From Saccharolobus shibatae B12 (GTDB lineage: Archaea; Thermoproteota; Thermoprotei_A; Sulfolobales; Sulfolobaceae): a DNA stretch of 64,000 bases. How positions within the stretch are numbered: the stretch's first letter is position 1; each line of letters opens with the position of its first letter. The stretch covers positions 2,575,644 to 2,639,643 of the forward strand of contig NZ_CP077717.1 in NCBI RefSeq assembly GCF_019175345.1, in the 5' to 3' direction. The notes under the pieces were generated by a model. It was not told the DNA's origin, searched no databases, and saw only the letters and a list, made by a program, of their open reading frames with translations. A program made the position numbers and the translations under genes. This document shows, piece by piece, positions 1 to 11,718 of the stretch.

Positions 1-1022
1 ATATAGAACTTCTCCCCAGGCGTTTTTTCGGTGTCTTGATCAGTTACACAAGTTATATTGTTCTTGTTTAACATTTCACAGATCTCTATTGAGTACTTCA
101 TTACTTGTTGGGTTCCCTCTTCATTTTTTGCAGGAATTGGTACTACTACTACTTTAATTGGAGCTACTGAAGGAGGCAAAACTGGTCCATGATCATCTCC
201 ATGTATTGCAATTACTGAAGCTATTGCCCTGTCTGAAATACCGTAGCTTGTTTGATGTGGATAATCCAAACTACCATCTTTTTTCTGAATCTTAAAATCT
301 AATGCCCTACTAAAGTTTTGACCTAAGTGGTGTACTGTTCCTATTTGCATTACTTTACCATCTGGCATAATTGTATCAAAAGCGTAAGTGTGTAAGGCAC
401 CTGCAAACCTATCCCACTCTGGTCTTTCAGAAAGGACGTAAGGGATTGCGAGGTTATCAAAAATCTTCTTATAAATTTCTATTGCCTCTTCTACTTGTCT
501 CTGTGCGTCATCATACGTTTCATGAACCGTGTGGGCTTCTTTAAAAGTTGTAATCTCTCTTAGCCTTATCATTGGTCTTGTAGCCTTAGTCTCATATCTA
601 AAGACGCTAACAATTTGGTAATATTTCTTAGGCAATTGCTTGTAACTTTTCAACCATAAGTTTTCCATCGTAGTTATCGCAACTTCACTAGTTGGTCTTA
701 GCGCGAGTTTAACGTCTAAATCCTCGCTTCCTCCTTTTGTTACCCAGAATACTTCTTCTTCAAATCCTTTAATATGTGTGCTTTCTCTCCTTAGCAAATC
801 TTCTGGGATTAAAAGTGGAAATAATACCTCCTCATGACCAGTAGAGTCCAGAAGATTTCTAATAATACTAATTATATTTTGTCTTAACTTAAATCCATAT
901 GACATCCATACTCCCATACCTTTTACTGGATATCTTCCATAATCGTAAAACTCTCCTTCTCTTAAGACCCAGTCAAACCACTCACTAAAGTTTTTCGACC
1001 ACTTCTCTCTAGTTATCTGCAC
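1..1022 (-). CDS. proS: Prolyl-tRNA synthetase (partial, C-terminus beyond the left edge)
   Basis: Charges tRNA-Pro with proline in the cytoplasm. I translated the minus strand from a GTG at 1022; it stays open to the window edge (about 340 codons of a normal ~490-aa protein). It begins [15 protein letters not shown] and contains the class II synthetase signatures LRPTSE and [15 protein letters not shown], then the catalytic-core stretch [11 protein letters not shown]. The anticodon-binding and C-terminal zinc domains lie outside the window. The gene follows the A-ATPase operon on the same strand, and the T-rich stretch at about 1030-1060 may end that operon just before proS. Family assignment is secure. 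Confidence 0.95.
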   Translation of the reverse strand, partial: MQITREKWSKNFSEWFDWVLREGEFYDYGRYPVKGMGVWMSYGFKLRQNIISIIRNLLDSTGHEEVLFPLLIPEDLLRRESTHIKGFEEEVFWVTKGGSEDLDVKLALRPTSEVAITTMENLWLKSYKQLPKKYYQIVSVFRYETKATRPMIRLREITTFKEAHTVHETYDDAQRQVEEAIEIYKKIFDNLAIPYVLSERPEWDRFAGALHTYAFDTIMPDGKVMQIGTVHHLGQNFSRALDFKIQKKDGSLDYPHQTSYGISDRAIASVIAIHGDDHGPVLPPSVAPIKVVVVPIPAKNEEGTQQVMKYSIEICEMLNKNNITCVTDQDTEKTPGEKFY

Positions 1023-1066
1023 AAAAAGGAAAAAACATAAGGAGATAAAAAACTTTAACCTTTATT

Positions 1067-1375
1067 TTAGAACTTACCGAACAGCATCAGCACAGCGAAC
1101 AAGATTCCGTATACTGCTATTCCTTCACCAATAGCTACGAAAATTAGAACTGTACCGAACATATCTCTTCTTTCTGTTAGCACACCTACTCCAGCCGCCG
1201 CAGCCATACCTACTGCTATTCCAGCACCTATTGCAGCCAATCCTACTGCTAATCCAGCACCTATGTTAATGCCAGCAAATCCTTGAGCAGTATCTGATGG
1301 TGCCTGTGCCCCTGCTATTACACTGCTTATTAATATCGGTAACAGAACGGATAGGATCAAACTTGCTCTCTTCAT
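1067..1375 (-). CDS. atpK: A-type ATP synthase subunit K (c-ring proteolipid)
   Basis: Forms the proton-translocating rotor ring of the membrane sector. The 102-aa protein has an N-terminal hydrophobic leader ending in AGAQA (about residues 1-25), which may be cleaved, then two glycine/alanine-rich transmembrane helices joined by a polar loop (TERRD, 67-71). Glu84 in [10 protein letters not shown] is the expected ion-binding carboxylate of helix 2. It is the last gene of the minus-strand ATPase operon, 20 nt after the small coiled-coil subunit. A T-rich run on the transcribed strand follows the stop. Confidence 0.95.
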   Translation of the reverse strand: MKRASLILSVLLPILISSVIAGAQAPSDTAQGFAGINIGAGLAVGLAAIGAGIAVGMAAAAGVGVLTERRDMFGTVLIFVAIGEGIAVYGILFAVLMLFGKF

Positions 1376-1395
1376 AGTTAAGTCCCAGAAAACTA

Positions 1396-1554
1396 TTATG
1401 ACAATTCCTTTAAAACCTTTCTTTTTACTTCATCTAACTGATTAAGCCTATTTTTTAACAGTTTTTCATACTCTGCATTTACATTCTTTAAAATTTCACT
1501 TTTCTTCTCCTCAAGGGAGCTTCTTAAAATTTGTAAATATTTATTCTGATCCAC
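1396..1554 (-). CDS. Small coiled-coil subunit of A-ATP synthase (epsilon of the Sulfolobus operon)
   Basis: A 52-aa ORF from a GTG at 1554 to a TAA at 1396, starting [20 protein letters not shown]. It is almost wholly charged heptad-like helix rich in Lys and Glu. It overlaps the end of atpD by 14 nt and lies just before atpK. This is the place where the S. acidocaldarius operon (delta-alpha-beta-gamma-epsilon-proteolipid) carries its small epsilon gene. A role in the peripheral or central stalk is inferred from position and coiled-coil character; the protein is too short for firm homology by eye. Confidence 0.8.
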   Translation of the reverse strand: MDQNKYLQILRSSLEEKKSEILKNVNAEYEKLLKNRLNQLDEVKRKVLKELS

Positions 1555-2182
1555 TTTCCCTCCTCCTCTGTAATATTCTTCTTATAATTTTAAGTCTTGA
1601 GAATTCTTCCCTCTGTCTATCTTCTAAAATCTGCTTAATGAATTTAATAGATCCTCTATAAAATGGTAATATATAATTATCTATTGAGTTGATAAGTCTC
1701 TGAGTTTTTCTTAACTCGGAAACTAATGATCTTATCGTTGACTCTAATTCAACTAACTCAATAATCTTGTTCAAGGCTTCAGTCATCTCTTCATAAGATT
1801 CAGATAAATAGGGTGATGTTTCAACATCGCTGAAAGGCTTTGGGGGAATTGTGGATTTGTCTAATTTTATCGTCGGAACCTTTACTCCAAAAATTACTTT
1901 TATCGCACTACTAACCTCCAAGCTAGGTTTTTGTGAAAGAGCTATTTCCTCTATGTTAGAAATTCCTTCTGATGCTACTGCTTGTAAATAGCTTTCATAT
2001 ACTTTCTTCATCTCCTCATTTACTTCATTGTAAATTTTTTCGTACTCAGAAGCATAGGTTCTTAAGTAAAGAAGCAAGACTTCTCTCTTATTTTCCAATA
2101 ATCTCTTTATAACTGTAATAAGTCTTAGTTGTCTTCTGAATTGTATCAAATTTATCTTAGTTGGTAAAACTTTTTGACTCAT
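1541..2182 (-). CDS. atpD: A-type ATP synthase subunit D (central stalk, Sulfolobus gamma)
   Basis: Central rotor shaft that turns inside the A3B3 hexamer. The 213-aa protein shows the family pattern: an N-terminal long helix ([14 protein letters not shown]), a middle globular part, and a C-terminal helix ([20 protein letters not shown], about 155-175) that forms the antiparallel coiled coil. The end is strongly basic ([10 protein letters not shown]). The start overlaps the stop of atpB by 4 nt, so translation is probably coupled. Confidence 0.93.
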   Translation of the reverse strand: MSQKVLPTKINLIQFRRQLRLITVIKRLLENKREVLLLYLRTYASEYEKIYNEVNEEMKKVYESYLQAVASEGISNIEEIALSQKPSLEVSSAIKVIFGVKVPTIKLDKSTIPPKPFSDVETSPYLSESYEEMTEALNKIIELVELESTIRSLVSELRKTQRLINSIDNYILPFYRGSIKFIKQILEDRQREEFSRLKIIRRILQRRRESGSE

Positions 2183-3570
2183 TTCTTACCCCTATAGTTT
2201 GGATGATATTTCTTTATGTACTGCGTCTTTATGTTTGTTAACTCAGATTCTGGTAAAACTGATAGAATCTCCCAACCAATATCCAATGTGGTTTCTATAT
2301 CTCTATTTTCGTTAAATCCTTGACTAACGAACTTCCTCTCGAAAAGTTCACCAAATAGTAAATATTTCCTATCCACCTCAGACAATGAATCCTCGCCTAT
2401 TATTGCAGCTAGTCCTCTAGTATCTACCGCCCTTGCATATGAGGCAAATAGCTGATTTGAGACATCCTTATGATCGTCCCTAGTTTTTCCTTCTCCAATT
2501 CCATCTTTCGCTAGTCTTGATAGACTCATTAAAACGTTAATAGGTGGATAAATACCCTTGTTATATAAAGCTCTATCAAGAACTATTTGTCCTTCAGTTA
2601 TATAACCTGTTAAGTCCGGAATTGGATGCGTTATATCATCGTTAGGCATAGTTAATATGGGCATTTGCGTGATTGAGCCCTTCTTTCCTAGCACCTTTCC
2701 TGCTCTCTCATAGATCGTAGCTAGATCAGTATACATATAACCGGGATATCCACCTCTACCTGGTACTTCCTCTCTTGCAGCGCTAATTTCTCTTAAAGCT
2801 TCACAGTAATTTGTCATATCAATTAATATTGCTAAGACGTGCATATCTTGCTCGAAAGCTAAGTATTCCGCCAACGTCAATGCAGTCTTTGGCGTTAATG
2901 TTTTCATTACTGGTGGTTCATTCGCTAAACTTACTATCATCGCAACCCTATTAATAGCGCCAGTCTCCTCAAAGAACTTACGGAAGAATAATGCGTCATC
3001 GTATCTAGCTCCAATTGCGGCAAAGACTACTGCGAAGTTACTTTCCTCTCCCCTTACAGTTGCCTGTTTGGCTATCTGTGCGGCTAACATATTTGCTGGT
3101 AATCCACTGCCGCTAAATATTGGTAATTTTTGTCCTCTCAATAACGCGTTTAGTCCATCTATTGCTGATATTCCAGTTTGTATAAACTCTTCTGGATATT
3201 CTCTTGCTGCGGGATTTAGCGGTGATCCGTTTATATCTCTCTTTTCTCCTTTAATCACTGGTGGTCCATTGTCCAATGAATCACCTAATGGGTTGAATAT
3301 ACGTCCTAGCATTTCCTCTGAGATCTTTACCTCTAAGCCTCTTCCTAACATCCTTATCTTAGTACCTGTAGGCGAAACGCCAGTTGTTCCTTCAAAAACT
3401 TGTACTATTGCTATACCCATTTGAGAGTCTATAACTAATCCTCTTCGTTTTTCACCATTCGGCATCTCAATTTCCACTAGCTCATTATATGACGCATCTG
3501 TTACTCCTTGAACATATATTAGAGGGCCTTTAATCATTGATATGTTCGAAAATTCCCTTACGCTTAACAT
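2179..3570 (-). CDS. atpB: A-type ATP synthase subunit B (non-catalytic)
   Basis: Regulatory nucleotide-binding subunit of the A3B3 head, 463 aa, the usual length. In place of a true P-loop it has the degenerate [15 protein letters not shown], typical of A-ATPase B subunits. It also has the conserved [22 protein letters not shown] stretch, which lines the nucleotide site (split here: [11 protein letters not shown], then [11 protein letters not shown]). Start and stop overlap the neighbours atpA (1 nt) and atpD (4 nt), as expected for a tightly coupled operon. Confidence 0.97.
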   Translation of the reverse strand: MLSVREFSNISMIKGPLIYVQGVTDASYNELVEIEMPNGEKRRGLVIDSQMGIAIVQVFEGTTGVSPTGTKIRMLGRGLEVKISEEMLGRIFNPLGDSLDNGPPVIKGEKRDINGSPLNPAAREYPEEFIQTGISAIDGLNALLRGQKLPIFSGSGLPANMLAAQIAKQATVRGEESNFAVVFAAIGARYDDALFFRKFFEETGAINRVAMIVSLANEPPVMKTLTPKTALTLAEYLAFEQDMHVLAILIDMTNYCEALREISAAREEVPGRGGYPGYMYTDLATIYERAGKVLGKKGSITQMPILTMPNDDITHPIPDLTGYITEGQIVLDRALYNKGIYPPINVLMSLSRLAKDGIGEGKTRDDHKDVSNQLFASYARAVDTRGLAAIIGEDSLSEVDRKYLLFGELFERKFVSQGFNENRDIETTLDIGWEILSVLPESELTNIKTQYIKKYHPNYRGKK

Positions 3571-5348
3571 TAAGTACCAGCCTCCTTTTCCAAATTCTCA
3601 AAGACGCTAATTAATTTTCTCTCTAACTCATCATACTTATTTAATTCATCATTTTTGATTGCTGCCTTTGATCTGATAATTTCTGGTAAGAGTTGTCCCA
3701 TACTATCTACTATTTTCTTTGTAGGAATTCCTCTTTCAACTAATCTAGAAGCATGTGTGTTGAATAAGTAAATTAATCTCATTATTCTAGCTTGTTTCTG
3801 TGGAGATGAGAATGCATCTATATCATCATAGGCGTTTTGCTTTAAGAAAGCCTCTTTGATCAACCTTGCTGTCTCGAGTACTAATTTATCCTTTTCTGCT
3901 AGAGATTCTGGTCCTACTAATCTTACTATCTGTCTTAACTCGTCTTCTCTAATTAATGTTCTTACCATCATGTCCCTCATTTCTCTCCATTTCGGATCCA
4001 CGTTTGTGTTCCACCAATTCGCGACTAAGTCAACATATGCTGAGAATCCTTGAAGCCAGTTAATTGCAGGGTAGTGTCTAGCTTGTGCTAATGATACATC
4101 TAAAGGCCAGAATACTTTTACGAATCTCAGCGTCTGACTCGTAACTGGTTCTGTGAAATCTCCGCCAGGTGGAGAAACTGCAGAGGCAACGGTAACTGAA
4201 CCAAACCTTTCTGGTTTTCCTACTGTTTTGACTCTTCCAGCTCTCTCATAATATTCCGCAAGTCTTGAGGGTAAATAACTTGGGAATCCCTCTTCTGCCG
4301 GCATTTCTTCCATTCTTCCTCCTAAATCTCTTAGAGCTTCAGCCCATCTTGAAGTTGAATCTGCAACTAGCAATGTATCATACCCTTGATCTCTGAAATA
4401 CTCCGCCATAGTTATACCTACATATATGCTTGCTTCCCTTGCCGCTACTGGCATATTGCTTGTATTAGCAACTAATATTGTTCTTTCTAACAATGGTCTT
4501 CCAGTCCAAGGATCCTTAAGACTTGGGAACTGTCTTAACTCATCTGTCATCTCGTTTCCTCTCTCTCCACATCCTACATAAATCACTATTTTTGCAGCGC
4601 TCCACTTAGCCAAACTCTGTAATGTAACTGTTTTTCCACTTCCGAAAGGTCCAGGTATCGCTGCTGTACCTCCTTTGGCTATTGGAAATATCGTATCCAG
4701 TACTCTGGTTCCAGTTAACAGTGGCTCAGTTGGCTCTAACTTCTCTTTGAATGGTCTAGGAATTCTAACTGGCCATTTTTGCATTAACTTTATTGGTACC
4801 TCATCACCATTCATGTCAACAACTGCTATGGGATCTTCAACTGTATAATCTCCCTCTGCAACGATTTCCTTTAGGGTGCCGTGAACATAAGGAGGAACTA
4901 AAATTCTGTGCTCTACTAGTGGAGTTTCGTTTACAATTCCTATTATATCTCCACCTTCAATCTTATCTCCTTTTTTAACTTTGGGTATAAAGTGCCATTT
5001 AGTTTTTCTGTCAACTGATGGAACTTTTATACCTCTAGCTATGAAAGGAGATTTTGTAAGCTCTTTGATTGAATCTAATGGTCTTTGTAACCCATCAAAT
5101 ATTTTTCCCATTAAGCCCGGACCCAGCTCTATTGATAGCGGTGCCCCTGTCCTATATACGGGCTCATTTGGTTTTATTCCGCTGGTATCTTCATAAACTT
5201 GTATGAATGCTCTATCTCCTTCTATTCTAGTAATCTCTCCTATTAATCTAGGTTCTCCAACTTCTACTACTTCATACATCTGTGCATTTTTCATATTATC
5301 TGCTACAACTAACGGACCATTTATCCTAACAATTCTTCCATTATTCAT
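3570..5348 (-). CDS. atpA: A-type ATP synthase catalytic subunit A
   Basis: Catalytic subunit that makes or hydrolyses ATP; 592 aa. Walker A GPFGSGKT lies at residues 233-240, followed by the [13 protein letters not shown] segment holding the catalytic glutamate (about 262). The non-homologous insert specific to A/V-type A subunits is present at about 115-195 ([18 protein letters not shown] onward). [18 protein letters not shown] is the conserved helix near the nucleotide site. It lies 2 nt after atpE and overlaps atpB by one base. Confidence 0.98.
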   Translation of the reverse strand: MNNGRIVRINGPLVVADNMKNAQMYEVVEVGEPRLIGEITRIEGDRAFIQVYEDTSGIKPNEPVYRTGAPLSIELGPGLMGKIFDGLQRPLDSIKELTKSPFIARGIKVPSVDRKTKWHFIPKVKKGDKIEGGDIIGIVNETPLVEHRILVPPYVHGTLKEIVAEGDYTVEDPIAVVDMNGDEVPIKLMQKWPVRIPRPFKEKLEPTEPLLTGTRVLDTIFPIAKGGTAAIPGPFGSGKTVTLQSLAKWSAAKIVIYVGCGERGNEMTDELRQFPSLKDPWTGRPLLERTILVANTSNMPVAAREASIYVGITMAEYFRDQGYDTLLVADSTSRWAEALRDLGGRMEEMPAEEGFPSYLPSRLAEYYERAGRVKTVGKPERFGSVTVASAVSPPGGDFTEPVTSQTLRFVKVFWPLDVSLAQARHYPAINWLQGFSAYVDLVANWWNTNVDPKWREMRDMMVRTLIREDELRQIVRLVGPESLAEKDKLVLETARLIKEAFLKQNAYDDIDAFSSPQKQARIMRLIYLFNTHASRLVERGIPTKKIVDSMGQLLPEIIRSKAAIKNDELNKYDELERKLISVFENLEKEAGT

Positions 5349-5350
5349 TT

Positions 5351-5935
5351 TTACTTACCTCCAAACAACATGTCTGAAATCTTTCCCCTCATACTATCAA
5401 AAACTTGGTCTAAGATAAGCTTTAATGAAAAATCTCTTGTTAATCCGCTTCCTTCATAATATATTCTTATTCCACCAAGCATTTTATCATCAGTCTTGAT
5501 GGTTACGTTTTTATTATTGCCTACAACTTTTTCTACTGTCGATTTATCATTTGGAGAACAGTATACTGTAATTTTCTCTCCTTCCATCTCTTTGATCTCT
5601 TTATTTAGTATACTTTGTATTGCATCCTTGTACTCTTTAGTTTTAACTACTTCTCCAATTTTTTCCAAGACTCTTTCATAAACCTTATTTATCCAGTACT
5701 CCTTCTCAACCAATAATGTTCGCTTATTCTCTACCTCTAATCTAGCTTTTTCTCCTTCAATTTCTTCCTTAGTTTTAGCAATTAATTCATTTATCCTTTG
5801 CGTATACTCCTGTATTATCTTAGTATGACCTTCATTGAGTAGCTTTATTGCTTCATCTAGGCTTTTACTTAATTCCGTTTTTATTTCTTCCCTAACTTTG
5901 TTTAGGGATTTATCTAATAACTGTTCAAAATCCAT
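5351..5935 (-). CDS. atpE: A-type ATP synthase subunit E (peripheral stalk)
   Basis: Peripheral-stalk stator subunit. The 194-aa protein has a long, highly charged N-terminal coiled coil (about residues 1-105) and a small C-terminal globular domain with the family-like stretch [16 protein letters not shown] near residue 150. It is followed 2 nt later by atpA and preceded 5 nt earlier by atpF. In older Sulfolobus work the first genes of this operon were called delta and so on; the modern E name is used here on the basis of architecture. Confidence 0.88.
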   Translation of the reverse strand: MDFEQLLDKSLNKVREEIKTELSKSLDEAIKLLNEGHTKIIQEYTQRINELIAKTKEEIEGEKARLEVENKRTLLVEKEYWINKVYERVLEKIGEVVKTKEYKDAIQSILNKEIKEMEGEKITVYCSPNDKSTVEKVVGNNKNVTIKTDDKMLGGIRIYYEGSGLTRDFSLKLILDQVFDSMRGKISDMLFGGK

Positions 5936-5940
5936 TTATT

Positions 5941-6243
5941 TCACCCGAAACCTAACGCTTTCATTATCATCTTCCTTACGTCTAATGGTTTGGATTCACT
6001 AAACGGAGAAGGAATAATTGTTATTAAAGGTTTTCTTTGATCTACAATAATTGGATCGATTTTTTCCTTTATAGGCTCATACATATCTTTAGTTATCAAT
6101 ATTAGATCTATATCCTCTCTTTTCTTTAATTTAGAAATGAGATCGGGCAAGTTGTAAGGGTCATCTATGAAATCCCCTTCAGTTCCAATCATTCTAAAGA
6201 GAGAAACCGTGTACTTGTCTCCCACAACAAACACTTTACCCAT
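5941..6243 (-). CDS. atpF: A-type ATP synthase subunit F (first gene of the operon)
   Basis: Small rotor subunit of the central stalk, 100 aa. It shows the Rossmann-like start MGKVFVVGDKYTVSLFRMIG and later IDLILITKDMYEPI, with a flexible C-terminal tail, as in V/A-ATPase F subunits. It is promoter-proximal: its ATG at 6243 faces the divergent atpI start at 6318 across 74 bp. It sets the transcription order F-E-A-B-D-small subunit-K. Confidence 0.88.
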   Translation of the reverse strand: MGKVFVVGDKYTVSLFRMIGTEGDFIDDPYNLPDLISKLKKREDIDLILITKDMYEPIKEKIDPIIVDQRKPLITIIPSPFSESKPLDVRKMIMKALGFG

Positions 6244-6317
6244 TGCGAATTAATTCTAAATAACAGAGATTAAATACTTATAAGTGACCTACTAATACAT
6301 ATCCCGAGGTAATTAAA
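6244..6317. promoter_or_regulatory. Divergent promoter region between the atp operon and atpI
   Basis: This 74-bp gap holds promoter elements for both directions. A perfect palindrome ACTTATAAGT (6276-6285) is a TATA-like element readable on both strands, 33 nt from the atpF ATG and 33 nt from the atpI GTG. On the minus strand GTATTTAATC lies at about the leaderless distance from atpF. A GAGGT (6305-6309) may act as a ribosome binding site for the atpI GTG. This would allow co-regulation of rotor/head and membrane subunit a. Confidence 0.5.
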
Positions 6318-8423
6318 GTGCTATTACCAGAGAATATGGTCAGATTACAAATAATTTCTGATAAGTCCGCTATAGACCCTATTGTAACTAAACTTCTAAA
6401 GCTTGGTATGTTTCAACCAGAGGATCCCCTTTATCCATTAAGTAATGAGAGAATAGAAGATGCTAGAAGACTAATTACTGCAGTCCAAGATCACGTAAGC
6501 AAATTAAAAATAATCATGGAGTTAGGAGGATTAGTAATAGAGCCATTAGGAAGCATAAAAGTAGTTAACTGGATTAAGGCTGCACAAGATGTCAGTGAAG
6601 AAGCGTCGAAATTAGAAGAAAGATACAAGGAACTATTGGAGGAGATAGGTAGGCTAAGAGCAGAAAAGGATCTGTATCAGCAACAGTTAAAAGAGCTGGA
6701 ACCGATTAAGTCAATAACAGTAGAGTTATCCAAATTATACTCCTTAGAGTTATTTGATGTAATATTAGCTCAAGTTAGCGAGGATAAGTTAAGGCTTATC
6801 GGTCAAATAATAGGTGATTCCGGTTTCGCATATTACACGAGATTTGAAGAAGGAAAATATACTGTGCTGATTATTACCGAGAAGAATGCAGATATAGAAA
6901 AGAAATTAAGAGAGGCTGGAGTCAGGAAATATGAGCTGCAAGAAGGAAAGTCTCCCTTTCAGCTCTATAATGAGATTTCAGAAAGAATAAACCAGATAAA
7001 TACTATTTTGGAAAGAACAAGAGAAGAATTGGCAAAGAAAGTGAAGACTGAGGAGAATTATATTAAAAATGTATACGGTAAATTGCTCACAGTTCGAGAC
7101 GCGTTAAATATCATGAATAAAGCTAGAATCTCTGAGTATTACTTACAAATAGAAGGTTATCTTCCTGAAAAATATATTAAAAGAGTACAAAATGAAATGA
7201 AGGATCTTGCACATGTGGATTATATAAGACCTAGGAGATATGGTGAAAAGGAGGAACCACCAACACTAGTCGAATTACCGAAGTCAATAAAGGTTTTAGA
7301 ATCTTTAGTAGAAATATATGGTTCACCGTCCTATTGGGAAATCTCGCCAATAGTCTTTCTTGTTTTCACTTTCCCGATATTATTTGGACTAATGTTCCCT
7401 GATTTTGGAAACGCTTTAGTTCTATTGCTATTCTCAATATGGTTCTATAGATATGGAAAGAAAAGAGGTAGTGAGAATATTCCTAAATTATCTATTATTC
7501 TAATATACTCGAGTATAGTTGCAATGATAACGGGTCTGTTAGCAAGAGATTTCTTTGGTCCATTGCCAGTAGGTGGATTAAGGGAGATATTAAATAATGG
7601 GAACTATAGTGCTGGGCCTCTTTACAACTTGTGGCCAATTCCAGCAAGCGTGTCTGAAGCGATAAAGTTCCTCTTACCCTTTGGTGAGTATAGTACTAGT
7701 GTTAGTATAGAAAATACCATGATATTCTCAGTATTACTGGGTGCTATCGCACTATTTGTAAGCTCCTTACTAGGTATTATAGATGCTATCAGAAAGAAAG
7801 ATTCAGAATTCTTGTTCTTAGAAAAACTTCCACTATTCTTACTATACGTTGTTCCAATATTCATCTTCATGTACGGTATAACAGATCCAGCCAATTTCTT
7901 TATAGTGGATCAACAGATACTGGGCCAAATACTTAACGCTGTTCTTATGAAATCCTTTAGTGAAAATATAGTAGGTTATGGAATAGTTTGGTGGACGTCA
8001 TTTGCACTGTTATATAACTGGGTTGCTCATGCAATTTTAGTTAAAAGGCATGATAATGCGACATGGGGTTCTGCGATTGCCATGGGTTTCATAGAAGGTG
8101 GATTTGAAGGAGCCCTACTATTACTGTCCAATACCATTTCATTTATAAGAGTCTTAGTTTTCGCTTTATCGCACTATTATATACTGTACGCATTCTCCTA
8201 TATGGCCTATCTAGTTGCACCATCCACAACTACCATAGGAGTCCTACTGAATCCCATAGCAATAGTTATACTGATTATAGGAAACTTGTTAGCAATAGGT
8301 TTAGAAGGGTTGGTAGTATTCATACAAGATTTAAGGCTTCATTTCTACGAGATGTTCAGTAAGTTCTATGAAGGTAGAGGAAGAAAATTCGAGCCAGTTA
8401 TGGCTTATGTCTCACTTGAGTAA
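6318..8423 (+). CDS. atpI: A-type ATP synthase subunit I (membrane subunit a)
   Basis: Membrane stator that provides the proton half-channels. The 701-aa protein has the two-part plan of the 116-kDa a-subunit family. The soluble N-terminal half (about 1-340) is rich in coiled coil (for example EEASKLEERYKELLEEIGRL). The C-terminal half has about eight transmembrane helices (about 345-690). An arginine-bearing helix (LSNTISFIRVLVFALSHYYI, about 610) contains the conserved Arg that faces the c ring. The gene is divergent from the rest of the operon. The start chosen is a GTG with an upstream GAGGT. Confidence 0.95.
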   Translation: MLLPENMVRLQIISDKSAIDPIVTKLLKLGMFQPEDPLYPLSNERIEDARRLITAVQDHVSKLKIIMELGGLVIEPLGSIKVVNWIKAAQDVSEEASKLEERYKELLEEIGRLRAEKDLYQQQLKELEPIKSITVELSKLYSLELFDVILAQVSEDKLRLIGQIIGDSGFAYYTRFEEGKYTVLIITEKNADIEKKLREAGVRKYELQEGKSPFQLYNEISERINQINTILERTREELAKKVKTEENYIKNVYGKLLTVRDALNIMNKARISEYYLQIEGYLPEKYIKRVQNEMKDLAHVDYIRPRRYGEKEEPPTLVELPKSIKVLESLVEIYGSPSYWEISPIVFLVFTFPILFGLMFPDFGNALVLLLFSIWFYRYGKKRGSENIPKLSIILIYSSIVAMITGLLARDFFGPLPVGGLREILNNGNYSAGPLYNLWPIPASVSEAIKFLLPFGEYSTSVSIENTMIFSVLLGAIALFVSSLLGIIDAIRKKDSEFLFLEKLPLFLLYVVPIFIFMYGITDPANFFIVDQQILGQILNAVLMKSFSENIVGYGIVWWTSFALLYNWVAHAILVKRHDNATWGSAIAMGFIEGGFEGALLLLSNTISFIRVLVFALSHYYILYAFSYMAYLVAPSTTTIGVLLNPIAIVILIIGNLLAIGLEGLVVFIQDLRLHFYEMFSKFYEGRGRKFEPVMAYVSLE

Positions 8424-10133
8424 GGTAGGTCTCATTTTTTCTATATCCTTTCTTATTTTTTCTAGCTTGTCTTTAATCTTAGACTCAAATTCTGGTTCAA
8501 GTTTCTTGAAAAGTACTTTAACTTTCCCTATCTTATGGCCATAGTTAATTGATAACTTTGAAGCAATATCCCATTTCTCATGCTCAATATTTCCCATATT
8601 TAGCATATTGTATATTTCCTGAGCATAAGATGGCATTAGCGGATATAGTAAAATCGCTATCGTTTTCACTGAATTAACACCTATGTAAAGAGTGTTCTTC
8701 AATTCTACCTCTTTTCCCGCCTTATATAGATCCCAGGGAGCCTTCAAATTTAAGTACGCGTTACATTCTCTAACTAATCTCAACATTTCCTCAGTTCCAG
8801 CCTTTAATTTACCTTTCTCAAATAGATCTCCGACAATTTTTGGAATCTCGTTAATTAGGCTGATGATTTTCTTATCATTATCATCAAGAGCGTCACTCCT
8901 AAACTCTGGTACAATCCCGTTATAATACCTATTTAGCATACTAAGTATTCTGTTTACGTAATTTCCAATATCGTCATTAAGTTCGGTATTTACTATTCTA
9001 ACAGTTTCTCTCCAGGTGAAGTTAGTATCTTTCTCTTCCGGCCTTAATCTAATTAGGACAAATCTCCAGTATTCAACGTCCATTAGCTCTGGTGCTTCGT
9101 CAATCCATACTCCTATTTTTCTACTTTTACTGAATTTTTGCCCCTCATATAACAAATATTCCGTAGCTGCTATCACATCTGGCAAGTGATATTCTTCACC
9201 CGAAGCCATGAGCATAGCTGGAAGGATTACAGCGTGGAATGGGATATTATCTTTTCCTATGAAATAATAACTTTTTATATCGTTGCTAAACCAGTACTCT
9301 TTCCACTTTTCTACTTCACCCTTCTTTTCAAAATACTCAATCACAGCTGATATATAGCCCAAAAGAGCCTCAAACCATACATAAATTGATTTATCCTCAG
9401 CTCCTAAGAAAGGTGCTGGTATACCCCATTTATTATCCCTTGTGATACTTCTAGGTTTCAATCCTTCGCTAACCCATCCTAACGCAACCGACTTAACATT
9501 ATCTGGCATTTCATTAGAGCTACTAATCCAACTTCTTATCTTTTCATTAAATTCTGATAAATCAAAGAACCAGTGTTTGCTCTTCTTAAATACGGGCGTT
9601 CTTCCACAGATGCTACATTTTGGATTTATAAGTAAACTTGGAGTGAGTAATTTACCACAATTGTCACACTGATCGCCTCTAGCGTCCTCAAAACCACAAT
9701 AAGGACACGTCCCTTTAACAAACCTATCTGGTAGATACAATTTGTCATATTCACAATATGGTATCTCATCTTCAGATACTTTAACATATTTAGTAAGTTT
9801 TAGTAAAAATTCCCTTACGAACTTCTTATGTGTCTCACTCTCAGTTCTGGTGTAGTTATCAAAACTTATTTTCCAAACGTTAAGAAAGAGATGCTTATCG
9901 TATTCATGGGCTTGATCAGTAAGCTCCTTTGGATTTACCTTTCTCTTTATAGCTTCAATCTCTATTGGAGTTCCATGCTCATCACTTCCACTTACAAATA
10001 GCACGTTTTCTTTACCATATTTTAGCCTTGCATATCTGGCGAAGACGTCTGCTGATAGTATTGAACCTATTAAGTTCCCTAAATGCGGTACTGAATTTAC
10101 ATATGGCCATGCAGATGTAACAAGTACTTTCAT
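8412..10133 (-). CDS. metG: Methionyl-tRNA synthetase
   Basis: Charges tRNA-Met. The open frame runs upstream to 10319, but I place the start at the ATG at 10133, giving [20 protein letters not shown] (573 aa). That is the canonical beginning, and the longer version would run into priL. Seen: the HIGH-like HLGN, a zinc-knuckle domain ([18 protein letters not shown] and a further CSICG) and the KMSKS-like KFSKS in [15 protein letters not shown]. There is no C-terminal tRNA-binding EMAP-like extension. The stop overlaps the 3' end of atpI by 12 nt (convergent genes). Confidence 0.96.
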   Translation of the reverse strand: MKVLVTSAWPYVNSVPHLGNLIGSILSADVFARYARLKYGKENVLFVSGSDEHGTPIEIEAIKRKVNPKELTDQAHEYDKHLFLNVWKISFDNYTRTESETHKKFVREFLLKLTKYVKVSEDEIPYCEYDKLYLPDRFVKGTCPYCGFEDARGDQCDNCGKLLTPSLLINPKCSICGRTPVFKKSKHWFFDLSEFNEKIRSWISSSNEMPDNVKSVALGWVSEGLKPRSITRDNKWGIPAPFLGAEDKSIYVWFEALLGYISAVIEYFEKKGEVEKWKEYWFSNDIKSYYFIGKDNIPFHAVILPAMLMASGEEYHLPDVIAATEYLLYEGQKFSKSRKIGVWIDEAPELMDVEYWRFVLIRLRPEEKDTNFTWRETVRIVNTELNDDIGNYVNRILSMLNRYYNGIVPEFRSDALDDNDKKIISLINEIPKIVGDLFEKGKLKAGTEEMLRLVRECNAYLNLKAPWDLYKAGKEVELKNTLYIGVNSVKTIAILLYPLMPSYAQEIYNMLNMGNIEHEKWDIASKLSINYGHKIGKVKVLFKKLEPEFESKIKDKLEKIRKDIEKMRPTLLK

Positions 10134-10194
10134 TATATTTTGTGTTAAGAGCAAGTCTTTATTAAACATAACTAAACATAATTTAAGTAAGGAA

Positions 10195-11118
10195 ATGGTA
10201 TTAGACGTCAAGAAGTATCCTTTTATCAAAAGTCTTGAAGATGAACTTAAGAAATATGGAGGGGGAATTACATTATCGGATTTACTATTAAATAGCACTA
10301 CACTCATAGACCAGGCCAAAGATAGGATACAAAAAGTTAAATCTGGTGAGGGACTTCCACATTACGTCTCTTATAATGAACCGGTACTCGTTTTTTACAC
10401 AACATTACTTTCTCTAGCAATATTAAATGATCCTGGGCTTATTAGAAAATATGCACACATTGAAGCTAAACAATTCAAATCCTTACTTCAAAACGAGAAT
10501 GTGGAGAATTTACTCGAAATTAGTAAGTTATTAGATCTGAAGATAAATAAATGTGATCAGATAAAATTTTCTTTGGAGAAAAAGAGAAGGATAATACAAA
10601 AGGAGTTTTGTGTTAATTTTATAGACTATCTGAAGTATACAAAGGGTCTTAGGGAGGATTGGCAGCTGAGTAAACAGATATTACATAAGGGATATGTGTA
10701 TTTGGATAAAAATCAACTAATTGATCTGATAGCTGAAAATATTAAGAATAAAGTAGTCGAAATGATAAAACCACTGAATCTTAAAGAAGTACCAGAAAAA
10801 TTAAAGAGCTTAATAGAAAAGAAAGGAATTGTTCCTCCATGTATAGAAAACATTTTAGGGAAGGAAAACTTAAGCGAAGAGGAGATAAGGACTTTAATTA
10901 CATTTTATATTAATATAGGTAAAGGATTAAGTAGCATAATAGCAATTATGAAAAAATGGAACGTTACAAACATCGAGGACTTGTACAAGAAATATAGAGG
11001 AGATAAGGAGACGAGGTATATTGTGTATTCGTGTGCTAGGATGAAGCAATTAGGTTTATGCGTAAGTAATTGTAATGTTAAAAATCCATTGCAGCTCTAC
11101 TTCCTTAGTAACGAATAG
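10195..11118 (+). CDS. priL: DNA primase large subunit (iron-sulfur)
   Basis: Partner of the catalytic PriS in RNA primer synthesis. The 307-aa protein has an all-helical N-terminal domain and a C-terminal domain with four cysteines at 216 (PPCIENIL), 280, 289 and 293 ([15 protein letters not shown]), which fit the PriL 4Fe-4S cluster. The ATG sits 61 bp from the divergent metG start. The stop overlaps the convergent phosphatidyltransferase gene by about 20 nt. priS is not in this window. Confidence 0.95.
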   Translation: MVLDVKKYPFIKSLEDELKKYGGGITLSDLLLNSTTLIDQAKDRIQKVKSGEGLPHYVSYNEPVLVFYTTLLSLAILNDPGLIRKYAHIEAKQFKSLLQNENVENLLEISKLLDLKINKCDQIKFSLEKKRRIIQKEFCVNFIDYLKYTKGLREDWQLSKQILHKGYVYLDKNQLIDLIAENIKNKVVEMIKPLNLKEVPEKLKSLIEKKGIVPPCIENILGKENLSEEEIRTLITFYINIGKGLSSIIAIMKKWNVTNIEDLYKKYRGDKETRYIVYSCARMKQLGLCVSNCNVKNPLQLYFLSNE

Positions 11119-11684
11119 ACAGCGTGGAGCCTCTGAATCACTGTGATTGCCGTGAGTAACAAGAATAGATAAAATACATATAAGGAAATCTGTTTACTAA
11201 CTATTATATAGAATAAGAGAATTATAAATACAAATATTATTCTTTCGCCTCTCTCTATTATTCCTCTACCCTCCATTTTTAACCCAAGTGATTCAGCCTT
11301 AGCTCTAATATATGAAATTGTCAGTGATAATCCAACAGCTATTGCCACGAGATACGAGGTAAATCCCAAGAATATAAAAGCAGAGATGTAAAGAATGTCC
11401 TCTATTCTATCCAATGTGGAATCTAAGAAACTCCCTAAGGGAGATGCAGTATTTGATATTCTTGCTAATTCTCCATCTATTCCGTCCATTATGGCCGAAA
11501 TTACCAAAAAAACTATTCCTAGTGCAGTATTAGTCCTCATAATTTCAAAGTAGTATACGATTGCAAATATTAATCCTAGGAACGTAATAAAATTTGCGCT
11601 TATTCCAAATTTAGCTAATGTTTTCGCTAACGGTTCTATTATTCTTTTTATTTGCCTTCTTATTCTGGTTAACATGACAACCAC
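11097..11684 (-). CDS. CDP-alcohol phosphatidyltransferase family protein (archaeal phospholipid synthesis)
   Basis: Membrane enzyme that joins a CDP-activated lipid to an alcohol head group. The 195-aa protein has about six hydrophobic segments and the full family signature: DGIDGELAR, then G after eight residues, then DSTLDR (about residues 67-94). The likely substrate is CDP-archaeol with inositol phosphate or a similar head group; that part is inferred from archaeal relatives. A second Met (MLTRIRR) four codons in may be the true start. Its promoter must lie in the 34 bp shared with the next, divergent gene. Confidence 0.85.
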   Translation of the reverse strand: MVVMLTRIRRQIKRIIEPLAKTLAKFGISANFITFLGLIFAIVYYFEIMRTNTALGIVFLVISAIMDGIDGELARISNTASPLGSFLDSTLDRIEDILYISAFIFLGFTSYLVAIAVGLSLTISYIRAKAESLGLKMEGRGIIERGERIIFVFIILLFYIIVSKQISLYVFYLFLLLTAITVIQRLHAVYSLLRK

Positions 11685-11718
11685 TACTATTTTAAACCCT
11701 TTTAACTAGTGATACGGG

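Noticed and set aside
3068-3424. 118-codon ORF opposite atpB
   Set aside because: Antisense shadow of a conserved ATPase subunit; same for other reverse-strand ORFs within the atp, polB1 and mevalonate genes.
10134-10319. N-terminal extension of methionyl-tRNA synthetase
   Set aside because: It would cover the priL start and promoter; the conserved [11 protein letters not shown] start is at 10,133.
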